Below are positions 1 through 11,756 of a DNA stretch of 64,000 nt, piece by piece. The DNA is from Kingdonia uniflora (lineage: Eukaryota > Streptophyta > Magnoliopsida > Ranunculales > Circaeasteraceae), in NCBI GenBank assembly GCA_014058105.1, contig JACGCM010001272.1, positions 1,736,001 through 1,800,000 on the forward strand. Reading direction: 5' to 3'. Position 1 is the stretch's first letter; each line of letters starts with the position of its first letter. A program made the translations under genes and the position numbers. The notes under the pieces are model-generated. The model saw only the letters and a list, made by a program, of their open reading frames with translations, was not told the origin of the DNA and made no database searches.

Positions 1-2000
1 GTAAAACGACTAAACATACGTACTTACATGTAATATAAAAGAAAGAAGTTTAGATATTGGACAAAAACATTCAATTCATTAAACTATTCAGAAACACAAT
101 TCATAAACAATTCAAAAACTCAAAAATTCAGAAACTCAGAAACCCCAATTCTGAGACTCCATACCTTCAAATCAAAAACTCGGATACCCATGTACAATTC
201 AGAATCTCATAAACCCCATTTAGAATATACGATGGTTAAAGTAAAACATGCGTACTTACCTCTAGAATATGGTTATTGTTCGCCATAGGAGTAAACCATT
301 AAACAAAATTCAAAGTAAAGCACAAAACATTACTCAACATAATGCATATTTTTATAAGAGCAAATAAAAATAATTGTAAAGGAAATAAACAGTACCTCGT
401 TTGTTAGAAGCGAGATTTTTTCTTCGAGATCGTACCTTCTTTGAGGTTTTAGACCAACCCAACTTTAAACTCTACCACCCAAAAATAAAACTACCAAAAG
501 CTTAGGCAGATACAAAAGTATAGGGAAATCCAAAACCATAAAAACAATAACAACAACAACAATTTAACTCAAACAGCAAAGAAGATATAAGCAAAATCAA
601 TCTCATCTACCATATTTACAATTTCAGGCCATATAAACAAAATCTGTAATGTAAATGGTGTATGTATGTAATGGTTGAGTTTTGTTGAGTTTAAATCAAA
701 TAACCATTTAACTCAGCGATTTACAAAATTCGTAATTTCCAACTCATAACCATTTAATATCAGGCCATATTTAATTCATGTGCAATTGTTAGAGTAAATT
801 GAGGAATCTATATTTAATCCGGTGATTGCTGAAAACACCTTGACTCTATGAGTAATAATCAATCAAACATAAATCTATCCAACATTTAATTCATACACCA
901 TTTAATTCGTGAGTGTTTAGATATCAAACTATTCAGAAACACAATTCAAAACTCCAGCCCAACATTTAAGAGTCTGCAATATCTTTGAGCTCTTCCTCTT
1001 ATCATTGTTGTGCGGTATCACCGGCATTAATGAGAATGGTTGTTGTTGCCACTCGACCATTGTTGGCACTCGACCATTGTAATGTGTCAGAAGCTTAGAA
1101 ACTCAGAAAATAAAAAATTTATACACCATTTAATTCATGAGTGCTTAGATATCAAACTATTCAAAAAAATTGTTGTATATGTTTTGAACCAAGTTGTTGG
1201 ACAATGATGTAAACTTCCTATCCAATGAGCAAAGCTTGAGGTTTGTTTCAATCTTACGAAAGTCATGAATTGTTGAGTAGAATTAAAACCTTGAAAGATT
1301 ATAGTGCGCAAAAGGAAAATTAAGTTAGGGGCATAATCCCAATAAACATAAAATAGATACACAGACATGTGCCAAACTAACACAAAGGATGGATGTCCAG
1401 ATTCTTAATATTTTTTATCTTCCAGGATAACTCAACTCCGGGGTGGATAAAGTATCTAAGATATATAAAGTGGCACTTCTAGATCCATTAGGATTAACAT
1501 ATGAATACTTTGAGAAAAGGGGGTGTAGGATTGTTGTAAATGAAATAACATGGTATGCGTTTATACCTATTAACCCCACTTGGAAACATATTAAGATGTT
1601 GGTGAAGGTATCATCATACTTATGTGATGCCCAAAAAATGTTTAGATATCAAACTATTCAGAAACACAATTTAGAAAACACAATTCATAAATAATTAAGA
1701 AACTTTAAAATTCATGAACTCAACCAAAATTTTGCAAAACTTACAAATTTTGCAAAACTCCAGCCCAACATTTAGGGAGTCTGCAACATTTTTGAGCTCT
1801 TCCTCTATCATTGTTGCAAAACTCAGAAACTCAAAAATTCATACACCATTTAATGTAAAAGAAAGAAGTTTAGATATTGGACAAAAACATTTAATCCATC
1901 AAACTATTCATAAACACAATTCATAAATACAAAAATTACCTTCAAATGAGAATCTCATAAACCCCATTAAGATAGAGAGAGGCCACCAATCCCAGAACTT
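1..2000. repeat. A/T-rich region with internally duplicated blocks
   Basis: No gene is recognisable here. The region is built from short blocks that recur. A block at about 40-111 (AAAGAAAGAAGTTTAGATAT and onward) returns at about 1858-1930. A block at about 905-1010 (TTTAGATATCAAACTATTC and onward) returns in two pieces at about 1636-1665 and 1752-1815, and its first part also appears at 1140-1163. A short open frame at 1443-1694 has no motif I know and overlaps one repeat, so I do not call it a gene. The blocks could be remnants of a non-coding transposon or of a locally duplicated spacer. Confidence 0.55.
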
Positions 2001-2553
2001 GATCTCGATCCTGATCCCGACCCAAGACCTGGAATCGAGTGATAAGCCATCAATCAATCAAATTCCCACAAAAAATAAACCTTATCATAACTTCAATCAA
2101 TAAAATAGATTCTACAAAACACTTGAATACGAAGACTTCAAATCACTGATTGAATTCTATATGGTCCCTCTTAAACCTTATCACAACTGCAATAAAAAAT
2201 AATCAAAACCAGAAATCAAACCTAAAATCAGAGATCAATCTAGAGAGATAAGATGAGAAGAAGGTGAAGTAGACCACTTCAAATCGCTGAGTTTCATTGG
2301 GTTTATCATTGTTGGCAAAGAGAGAGATGGTTATGAGTTGGAGAGAGAGAGACGTGAGTTAGAGACACGGTGAGCAAGAGAGACTTGAAGGCTTTAGACT
2401 ATACTACTATTTTACCTTTTCTCTTCTAATAGGTAAAAAGATTTGGTCCGTCCATCGCACCTTGTCATTAAATTTCATCCCCTCTTTGTCTTTCTCTTGT
2501 TGGTGAACTTGTCTATACAAAAAATAACCTTCTTGGATAATATATAGATGTTA
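2001..2553. other. Intergenic, purine-rich stretch; nothing recognised
   Basis: GA-rich tracts at 2330-2400 on the + strand read as pyrimidine-rich, leader-like sequence on the - strand, but no open frame or splice pattern follows. I see no gene or element ends here. Confidence 0.3.
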
Positions 2554-4007
2554 AAAGATGCAAAAGCACGCAATGAAGCTTTAATAAACCTTATCGAAGG
2601 ACTAAGAACTTAATTTTTGTTATCTATTAATTGAGAGAAGAGTGCATCAACATCTCAAGGTAACATAAACAAATGAATTAATAATTAATTACATTTAAAT
2701 ATTCCATGAGACAGAAGAGATGCAATTTCTCCTCTTGATCCAAGATTCAAATATAGCTTTCCAACATGTTAGTTTCAAAATAATAAGACTATTTGTATCA
2801 CATTCATTATATTCTCCTTATGCCTCTTCAAATGGTCAAGTTCCCAAGCAAAGGCAGCAAAGTCCAAGAGCCAAGAAAGAAAGAAATTGAGAACCTTTAA
2901 TAAGGACTGCTAGACAAAGAATGCTCTAGTCCTTCCATAATGCTTATAAGTTCATAATAGTAAATGAGCTAAACGGTGACCATAAGTTCTTAAGTAGTCT
3001 TTAGCCATATTTTTTAGAAAACAATCAATAACAAACAAATACTGCTATAATTGTCTATGTTTACATATGTAGAAGATGCGTTAGATGTACATCATTAGAA
3101 CAATAAATGCTTTGGTTTTGTCTCGTTTAAATAATCTAGGACTTGATTTTATAGATATTGGTTAATAGGTAGGCACTAAGAGATTAGGCACAATAGTCTT
3201 AGTAAAACAGACCGATGTTCGAATATAATTTTGGTGGTGAAATCAAAGATTAATAAGGTAAGCTTTAGGGTCATTAAATCAATAACATAAAAAAACTGAG
3301 AATCCTAATGATTAGCATTTCGATGTAGTCTTCAAATGGAACCCAAAATCCAAATGCTTAAAAGACAATATTGTAAATCAATTCCAAATGCAACAAACTC
3401 ACCATAATATGAAAAACCTAATAAATTAAACCTTTAATAAACTAAATTCAAAGAAGTAATTAAGCAAATTACCAACCAATACCACCCTCCAAGTCCAATA
3501 GACTTCTTCACAGCACCGTGAGCTCCTCGTCACTTCTCTCTCCACAGTATAGAAATCCACCATTAATAGATTTCTTCATTATAAAAGATTGACCGAGAGA
3601 GAAACACCATAATCAAATGCCCAACTTCTAAAATCCCAAAATCACAGCTAGGGTTTAGGATAAAATTATGTGATTTAAGAAGAATCCCAGCTTAATTGAA
3701 ACAATTTCAAGCCCTTCTCCCAAATCAAACACCAAAGGTTTAAATAAAACCCTTAATTGAAATCTTCGATCATGAACTTGAGATCAAAACCCTCGAGTTC
3801 GTAGAGGTTTGAAGAAATCACAGATAATATATTCTTGAATTATATATATATATATAGAGAGAGAGTCAGTTTTGATTGAGAAAAGCTTTTTTTTTGTGCG
3901 TGGAGAAGAAATTGCTTTTTCTTTTTCGAGAGGGAAGAGAAGATTAATTTCTGGTTGGGTTTTTAATTTTAGGCTTTCGGTTTAATATATAAAGTTTCAA
4001 AACTACC
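2554..4007. repeat. Copy A of a 1.45-kb direct repeat (uninterrupted)
   Basis: This copy matches 4648-4960 plus 13634-14775 in order and orientation, from GCAAAAGCACGCAATGAAGC at its left to AGGCTTTCGGTTTAATATA at its right. By eye the two copies differ at several percent of positions. It contains an (AT)n/(AG)n microsatellite near 3840-3866. On the - strand it looks like a promoter and leader without a coding exon. Copy A keeps the unoccupied form of the Gypsy insertion site (about 2859-2870, GCAAAGTCCAAGAG), which proves where the element entered copy B. The unit could be a duplicated gene leader or two copies of an unknown non-coding element. Confidence 0.85.
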
Positions 4008-4647
4008 TTAAGAACAAACTACAAAATTAGAGCTAGAAAAGGGGGAATAATCCTATGTCAAGTGCTTACCATATTCTAAACATAAATACAAATCATAGAG
4101 AAGAGAAGAAAGAACTTGCAAGAAATCATGTTAGATTCTAAAATAAAATACCTGAATCGAAGCATATTTGAGGATTCCTTCAAACACAATATTTTATGAA
4201 AATATTGATCTACAAAACCAAAAAGAATCCAACCTTATCAATATAAAAAAGTTAGAATGTTACCTCAAAATATTACTCACATTCAATATCAGCTTACTTA
4301 GTATGGAAAAAAATTAGAGAGAGAAATAACTCAGTGACAAAAAAAATGCAGCAACTTGAGTTTCTCTCGTCTTCCTTTATCAACATCTAGAGTTTGAGCA
4401 CAATATTTTGGAAATATAGAAAGAGAGCATACCAGACATTTGTTTAGTTGATTGTTAGTGAGGATGCAAATTGGAGTGATCAAGTCATCGAGCCTCATCA
4501 CTATTAAGTACTCCGATTTGTTTTTAATTTTGTGCATCCCATAAACAGGTGGGCAATGTTCTTATCATTGGTCTTGAAAGGCAACATAGTGTCTAGATGG
4601 GAATCTTTATCTCCATCAACCTATTTTTCATAGTTCTCGTACCTGTT
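4008..4647. other. Spacer between the two 1.45-kb repeats; no gene seen
   Basis: 640 bases of A/T-rich sequence separating the two repeat copies. The short open frame at 4331-4537 (-) has no recognisable domain. I see no element ends. Confidence 0.35.
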
Positions 4648-4960
4648 AATAGTTGCAAAAGCACACAATGAAGCTTTAATAAACCTTATCGAAGAACTAA
4701 GAACTTAATTTTGATATCTATTAATTAAGAAAAAAGCGCATCAACATCTCAAGGTAACTTAAACAAATGAATTAAGAATTAATTACATTTAAAAATTCCA
4801 TGAGACAAAAGATATGCAATTTCTCCTCTTGATCCAAGATTCAAGTATAGTTTTCCAACATGTTAGTTTCAAAATCATAAGACTATTTGTAACACATTCA
4901 TTATATTCTCCTTATGCCATTTCAAATGGCCAAGTTCCCAAGTAAATGCCGCAAAGTCCA
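4648..4960. repeat. Copy B of the 1.45-kb direct repeat, left part
   Basis: Left 313 bases of copy B, aligned to 2554-2868. It breaks at the target-site duplication GTCCA (4956-4960), where a Gypsy element is inserted. The other part resumes at 13634. Confidence 0.85.
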
Positions 4961-5580
4961 TAATCCACAATACGAACAGAAAAACCCTAGTTAGCAGAAA
5001 AGTATGAAGAATACAAAATCGGTTGGGAAAAATCCCTTTAAGAGCTTTAATTGCTTAAATGCCGTTAATTACAATGGAATTACTCTAAACCCTAAGCTTC
5101 TTCCTCAGAACTTTTATTAAACTAACATAAGCTAAAAAAATAACCTAAGTCCCATTTATATACTAGGGAGTAAAAAAAATAGCACTAGAACGGATCTCGA
5201 GGCAAACCCACATCTTAGAAAAACAACTTACGCCAAGCTCATTCGAACGGCATCCAAGCCTGTTCGAACGACGTTATGCTAATTGGTCTCAAATCCTAGA
5301 AATATGACAACTCGTTCGAACGGCATCCAAGTTCGTTCGAACAAAATTTGTTTTTGGGCCAAAATTCTAGAGGATTGAACATTGGTCGTTCGAACGAAAA
5401 TAGGGAGTCGTTCGAACGACTTGGGGTTCCTGTGCCAAATTCCAGAGAGTTGGAAAAAGGTCGTTTGAACGACTCTAAACCTCGTTCGAACGAATTTAAA
5501 CCTCGTTCGAACGACTTTATGATAATTCTTTTCTTTACATACGAGTTTACCTCAAAACATCCCTAGATCCTCCTAGATCA
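4961..5580 (-). repeat. 3' LTR of Gypsy A
   Basis: 620 bases, matching 13037-13633. Its U3 (right-hand side) holds the TTCGAA palindrome array. A TATA-like TATATAAAT on the - strand lies at about 5156-5164, followed by R/U5. The terminus at 5580 (TGATCT on the - strand) abuts the polypurine tract. Confidence 0.93.
5242..5511. promoter_or_regulatory. Four-fold array of TTCGAA palindrome doublets in U3 of Gypsy A
   Basis: TTCGAA cores (or one-base variants) start at 5242/5263, 5315/5336, 5389/5411 and 5464/5485/5506. Within a group the spacing is 21-22 bp; the first members of successive groups are 73, 74 and 75 bp apart. Most cores are extended to the palindrome TCGTTCGAACGA. The 5' LTR shows the same grid at 13316/13337, 13389/13410, 13463/13485 and 13538/13559. 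The array lies upstream of the TATA-like box, as an enhancer would. A regulatory role is inference. Confidence 0.75.
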
Positions 5581-5595
5581 TGGCTCCCCCCTATA
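5581..5595 (-). other. Polypurine tract of Gypsy A
   Basis: On the - strand the bases just inside the 3' LTR read AGGGGGGAGCCA, directly before the LTR start TGATC. This is the expected plus-strand priming tract of an LTR retrotransposon. Confidence 0.8.
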
Positions 5596-5839
5596 GGAAC
5601 CTTGAGCTCCTGCTCAAGCTAGAACTTAAGATGTGAGAATGCGGCGCTGCCCATTTCCTTGTTGTACCACTTCAACTTACTAGGTAGCTGACCCTTTTTC
5701 CCAACTCGGAATGATTCAATACCACCCAGTCTTGTAGTATGATCTTTTCTCTCTAGAATACCATTCTCCTACAACGGATCTTCTATTTCCATCCATAAGT
5801 CATCAACTGACGGTAGGCAAGTATCGATTGTAGAGTCTT

Positions 5840-8754
5840 CATCTAAAAGAGATGGCCCAAATAGCTTCAAATGCTCGGTATTAATCACTGAATACATCTT
5901 GAAAAGTACACTCAATCCTTAAGCCGTTCTTAACCAAATACAACCAAACTAGGTCGCCCTCTTGAAAAGTACACTCAACCCGATGCTTATCGCGGCAAAC
6001 CTTATACTTCGCTTGAGTCTTCTTCAACTATGCCTCAACCGCCTCATGAACCTTGTTTATCCTCTTAATAAATTATTGAGCTTTAACCAGCTTCTCTTCC
6101 TCCTTCCCTGACATCGTCTTGTCACCAAGACTAAACACCAAATTAAAAGAGTTTTGCGGCAAGTACCCCAAACAAACTTCAAATAGAAAATTTAAAATGG
6201 AACCATGAATCACCCGGTTGAATGCATATTAAAGATACGGTAAACTCTCATCCAAAGTCTTAGGATGCTTAGAATGGAATCCCCGTAATAAATGTACCAA
6301 AGTGTGATTAACTACCTCTGTTTGCCCGTCAATCTACAGATGAAAAGTGGTACTTCTCTTCAATTTAGTATCCATCATCCCCATAGCGATCTCAAGATTT
6401 CCCCATAAAGAGGTTATTCCTATCATAAATAATAGAAGAAGGGAGCCCGAAATACCTCTAGACGTCTTTGACAAACAATCGCGCTGCTTCTTCCCCGGTG
6501 ACTGTCTTTTGGCATGAAATAAGAATAAACATCTTGATGAATCGATCTACCACCACAAAAAATAGTCATTCTTTCCCTTGGTCATGGGCAAACCACCCAT
6601 AAAATCAATCGAAATGCTCTCCCAAGGTCGACTAAGAACTGGCAATGGTAAGTACAGTTCTATCTTCTAATTGGAATACTTTGATGTGCTGCATAACACG
6701 TAACTAAGAACCACACGAGCAACATCCACCTACATCATCGGCTAATAGACATAACGGTGCAAATTCAAAAGAGTCTTCTCAACCCCAAAATGACCTACCA
6801 CCCGGGAACAATGTGCCTCTCAAATCTAATGTAAATGGTCTCCACCCTCTGGAATAGATAGTATACTGCCCTTATAAATCAAACCATTCTTCAAACCCTA
6901 CTTGCATATCGTGCATTGCAATAACTTATTATGAATCACACTGAGCTCATTGCCGTCGTCATACCCTGAACCGTACTCAGAAGGAACAATAGGCTGGATC
7001 TGCATAGCTACCAACAAAGCAAAAATAGTTAGCATTGGGGGTCGAGATATTATATCAGCCATTTTGTTGTCGACTCCTTTCTTATACTTGATCAATAAGG
7101 TAAACTAATGAAGGTACGACATCCACTTCATATGGTAACCTTACTGTAGCTTGGACTGCATAGATAAGAACTGTAATTGTTTGTGATCGGAATGTACCAC
7201 AACCTCCTTCCCCAATAAGTAACTCCGCCTTATTGGATATTTCACTAATTAATATAACGCGTAAAACTCCTTATCTTAGGTAGGATAGTTGCGTACTGCT
7301 CCTGTAAACATCTCAGAATAATAAGCAACCGATATCCTATCCAGTAAAAGGATTGCCCCCAATACATAGTCTGATGCATCTGCCTCGACCTCAGAAAGCC
7401 GCTGCAAATTGGGCAATACTAACACTGGTACATCCATAATCTTGCACTTCAGTAACAGAAAAGTCTTTTCATGGTACTTTTCCCATACAAAGTATACCCC
7501 CAGTCTTCATCAATGAATGTAATGGTACGACAATTTGTGAAAAATGTCGAATTAACTTCTGTAAGTACTGACAAGAACCCATAAAACTCCTCACTTTTAT
7601 CACTGTATGGGGTCGAGGCCAATTAGTAATGACCGAGACCTTCTCTAGATCGACCTTAAGCTCGACGCCACCAACTATAAATCCCAAATAGACTAGATCC
7701 CTCTTCCCAAACTCGTACTTCTTCCCATTTTAAAAAAGTTGTTGTGATCGCAAAACGCCCGACACTTTGCGCAAATGTCCAAGGTGCTCCTCCCATGTAC
7801 GAATATATATATTAAGATATCATCCAAATACATAATCACAAAATCATCAATAAACGCACAAAGTACCTCATTCATTAACCGCATAAACGTCGTCGGAGCA
7901 TTGCATAACCTAAAGTGAATCACCAACCACTCAAATAGGCCATGTTTGGTCTTGAACGCTATCTGCCAAGTATCTTCTTCCCGGATTCTAACTTTATAGT
8001 AACCGAACTTAAGATCCAACTTGGTGATAAACCGAGCCGTCTGCAACTCATCTAAAAGCTTATCAATCCGTGGAAGCGGACAGCAATTCTTCACAGTAAT
8101 CTTGTTAAGTGCCCGATAATCCACACACATCCTCCAAAAGCTATCCTTCTTTAGCACCAATAAAACTAGTGAACCACAAGGTGAGCAACTTGGATTAATA
8201 ACTTCTAGCTCCAGGAGTTCATATAACTGTTTATTGATCTCATCAAACTCTGAAACAGAAGTCTGATATAACCAAATATTGGGTAGTGGCTCACCATTCA
8301 CCAAGGTGATATCATGTTCTACATCCCTCTTGCGCGACATCCCTTCTATGCCAAGAAATAAGTCTTCATACTCCTCTTGCAACTTTCCCATATCGGTTTG
8401 TTGCTTAGGAGACATTGTCAAAGTAGATGATACCTTAGCCGACGGACCCTCTTGAACCGGTCGCACCATCAATAATATAAATTTGCCGCTCGCTTTAACT
8501 AACCTCTTCGCATGAGTCGCCGTTACTAAATTATTAGTAGTGAGATGTTCCTTCCACGCATTGATATGAAACTTCGTCTCATCCTTCACAAGACGATACT
8601 TGTGAGCTCTACGGTAAGGAATTGCAACTCGATCCCAAAGATAAGGGCTACCCAAGATGACTAGACACACGTCCAACAGAACCACCTCACATGTCACTTC
8701 GTCAATAAATTTTTCATTAATCCCAAACTTGAACGTACACTACTTAGTGATCTT
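5840..8754 (-). pseudogene. Gypsy A second pol copy (PR-RT-RNaseH-IN), broken
   Basis: This copy encodes, in order on the - strand, the end of the protease domain, reverse transcriptase, RNase H and integrase. The longest open stretch, 7693-8697 (334 aa), covers the protease tail (motif VILGSPYLWD), the linker and RT up to the active-site box YLDD at about 7825. RT fingers/palm motifs CVDYRALNKIT and KLDLKFGYY are visible. RNase H and integrase follow at about 7690-7130 and 7095-5890 with several stops and frameshifts. The integrase C-terminal domain ends in a rearrangement at 5898-5978. No gag precedes this copy: it begins at a junction inside the first pol copy's integrase end, so it arose by tandem duplication. 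Confidence 0.9.
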
Positions 8755-11668
8755 CTTGAGTATAAAAAATAGACCATAACGGATAGGTTTGAGCTTCTTA
8801 CCTTCCCCCTTAAGCTGTTCATTACCCAAATGCAACTAAACTAGGTCGCCCTCTTGAAAAGTATACTCAACCCGATGTTTGTCGTGGTTAACCTTATACT
8901 TTGCTTGATTCATCTTCAACTGTGCCTCAACCACCTCATGAACCTTGCATAACCTCTCAATGAAACGCTGAGCTTTAACCTGCTCATATTCTTCCTTTCC
9001 TGATACCGCCTTATCACCAAGACTAAATGCCAGATCAAAAGGGCTTTGCGGTAAATACCCCAAACAAACTTCAAATGGAGACATCAAAGTAGAACCATGA
9101 ATCGCTCGGTTGAACGTAAACTGAAGATACAGGAAACTCTCATCCCAAGTCTTAGGATGCTTAGAATGGAATCACCGTAATAAATGCACCAAAGTGCAAT
9201 TAACTACCTCTATTTGCCCGTCAGTCTATAGATGAAAAGCAGTACATCTTTTCAACTTAGTGTCAATCATCCCCCATAACGATCTCCAGAAATGCCCTAA
9301 AAAGCAGTTATCCCTATCAGAAATAATAGAAGAAGGGAGCCCAAAATACCTCCAGACGTCTCTGAAAAATAATCGCGTTGCTCCTACCCCGGTGACCATC
9401 TTCTGGCATGGAATAAGAACAATCATCTTGCTGAATCGATCCGCAACCACAAAAAAATAGTCAATTTTATAGTTGGTCATGGGAAAACCACCCATAAAAT
9501 CCATCAAAATGTTCTCTTAAGGTCGACTAGGAACTGGCAGTGGAAAGTACAGTCCTATCTTCCTATTGGAAGGCTTCGATGTGTTGCATAGCACGCAACC
9601 ACGAACCACACGCGCAACATCAACCTGCATCTTCGGCCAATAGACATAACACCACAAATTCAAAAGAGTCTTCTTAACCTTAAAATGACCTGCCACCCAG
9701 GAATAATGTGCATCTCGAATGTAATGCAAACGGTCTCCACCCTCTAAAAGACATAGTAGACTGCCCCTGTAAATTAAACCATCCTTAAAAACATACTCGC
9801 ATGACATGCCTTGCAGCAACTTCTCGTAAATCACACTAAGCTCCTTGTCGTTGTCATACCCTAAAACGTACTCAGAAGGAATAATAGGCTGGATCTGCAT
9901 AGCTACCAACAAAGCAAAAATAGCTGGTATTGGGGGTCGAGATAACATATCAGCCATTTTGTTGTCCACTCCTTTCTTATACTTGATCAATAAGGTAAAC
10001 TGCTGAAGGTATGGCATCCACTTCATATGGCGAGCTTGTTATAGCTTGGACTGGGTAGATAAGAACTGTAATGATTTGTGATCAGAATGTACCACAACCT
10101 CTTTCCCCAATAAGTAACTCCACCAATATTTTACTGATTGATATAATGCGTAGAACTCCTTATCGTAGGTTGGATAGTTGTGTACTGCTCTTGTAAACAT
10201 CTCAGAATGGTAAGCAACCCGTTGCCCATCCTGCAAAAGGATTACCCCAATGCATAGTCTGACGCATCTGTCTTGACCTCAAAAGGCCACGGCAAATTGG
10301 GAAATGTTAACACTGGTACATTTGTAATCTTGTTCTTCAGTAATAGAAAAGTCTTCTCATGGTGCTCTTCCCACACAAACTGTACCCCGGTCTTCGTCAA
10401 AGAATGAAACGGTGCAGCAATTTGTGAAAAATACCAAATAAACTTTTGTAAGTACTGACAAGAACCCATAAAGCTCCTCATTTTTGTCACTGTACGGGGT
10501 CGAGGGCAATTAGTAATGATCGAGACCTTCTTTGAATCGACGTTAAGCTCGCCGCCACCAACCATAAATCCCAAATAGACTAGCTCCCTCTTCCCAAACT
10601 CGAACTTCTTCCCGTTTAGAAAAAAATATTATGATCGCAAAATGCCCAACACTTTACGTAAATGTCCAAGGTGCTCCTCCCATGTACGACTATTTATTAA
10701 GATATCATCCAAATACACAATCACAAAATCATCAATAAACGCACGAAGTACCTCATTCATTAACTACATAAACATCAATGGAGCATTGCAAAGCCCAAAG
10801 GGCATCATCACCAATAACTCAAATAGGCCCTGTTTGGTCATGAACGTTGTCTTGCAACTATCTTCTTCCCGGATTCTAACTTGATGGTAACCCGACTTAA
10901 GATCCAACTTGGTGAAAAACCGAGCCGTCTACAACTCATCTAAAAGCTTGTCAATCTGTAGAAGCGGATAACGATTCTTCATAGTAATCCTATTCAGCGC
11001 CCGATAATCTGCACATATCCTCCAAGACCCATTCTTCTTTGGCACCATTAATACTGGTGAACCACAAGGTGAACAACTTTGATTAATAACTTCTTGCTCT
11101 AGAAGTTCATGTACTTGTTTCTTGATCTCATCAAACTCTGTAACAGACGTCCGATATAACCCAATATTGGGTAGTGGTTCACCATTCACAAAGGTGTTAT
11201 CGTGCTCCACATCCCTCTTGCGCGGTATCCCTTCTATGCCCAAAAACAAGTCTTCATACTCCTCTTATAACTTTCCCATATCAGTTTATTGCTTAGGAGA
11301 CATTGCCAAAGTAGACAACACCTTAGCCGACGGACCCTATTAAACCGGTAGCTCCAACAATAATACAAATTTGCCACTCGCATTAACCAACCTCTATGCC
11401 TGAGTCACCGTTACTAAATTATTGGTAGTGAGATGTTCCTTGTACGTATTGATATGAAACTCCGTCCCATCCTTCACAAGATGATACTTGCGAGCTCTAC
11501 AGTAAATGATTGCATCTTTATCCCAAAGATAAGGGCTACCCAAGATGACTTGACACTCGTCCAACGGAACCACCTCACATGTCACTTCGTTAATAAACTT
11601 CTCAGTAATCGCAAACTTGAATGTACACTGCTTAGTGATCTTCAACTCCGCGTCTTTCGAATCCAACC
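8755..11668 (-). pseudogene. Gypsy A first pol copy (PR-RT-RNaseH-IN), broken
   Basis: Follows gag in the normal Ty3/Gypsy order. Protease region 11666-11394; RT 11249-10600, with CADYRALNRIT and an intact YLDD box near 10730; RNase H 10574-10039, with the KTDASDYALG motif and the VVHSDHKSLQ segment; integrase 10026-8760, with the H2C2 zinc finger (H...H...CVLC) and the core motif (FVVADRFSKMIVLIP). The C-terminal part with TFQEGDLV runs to about 8836. Frameshifts and stops separate the domains. It is about 2.9 kb long and parallel to the second copy. At its 3' end the integrase reading runs straight into a second protease sequence at 8750-8754. Confidence 0.92.
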
Positions 11669-11756
11669 CAAACAGTATGGCTTAGGATGAGCCACAATTG
11701 CCAAACCCATCTTCTTCACCACCACCTTAGAAATTTAATTCTTCTGACTACCCAGA

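Noticed and set aside
1443..1694. 83-aa open frame on the + strand
   Set aside because: No recognisable domain, and its 3' part overlaps a repeated non-coding block.
5242..5511. TTCGAA array as heat-shock elements or as a CRISPR array
   Set aside because: Heat-shock elements need TTC and GAA separated by two bases, here they touch; CRISPR arrays are not expected in plant nuclear DNA and the spacers here are themselves repetitive.
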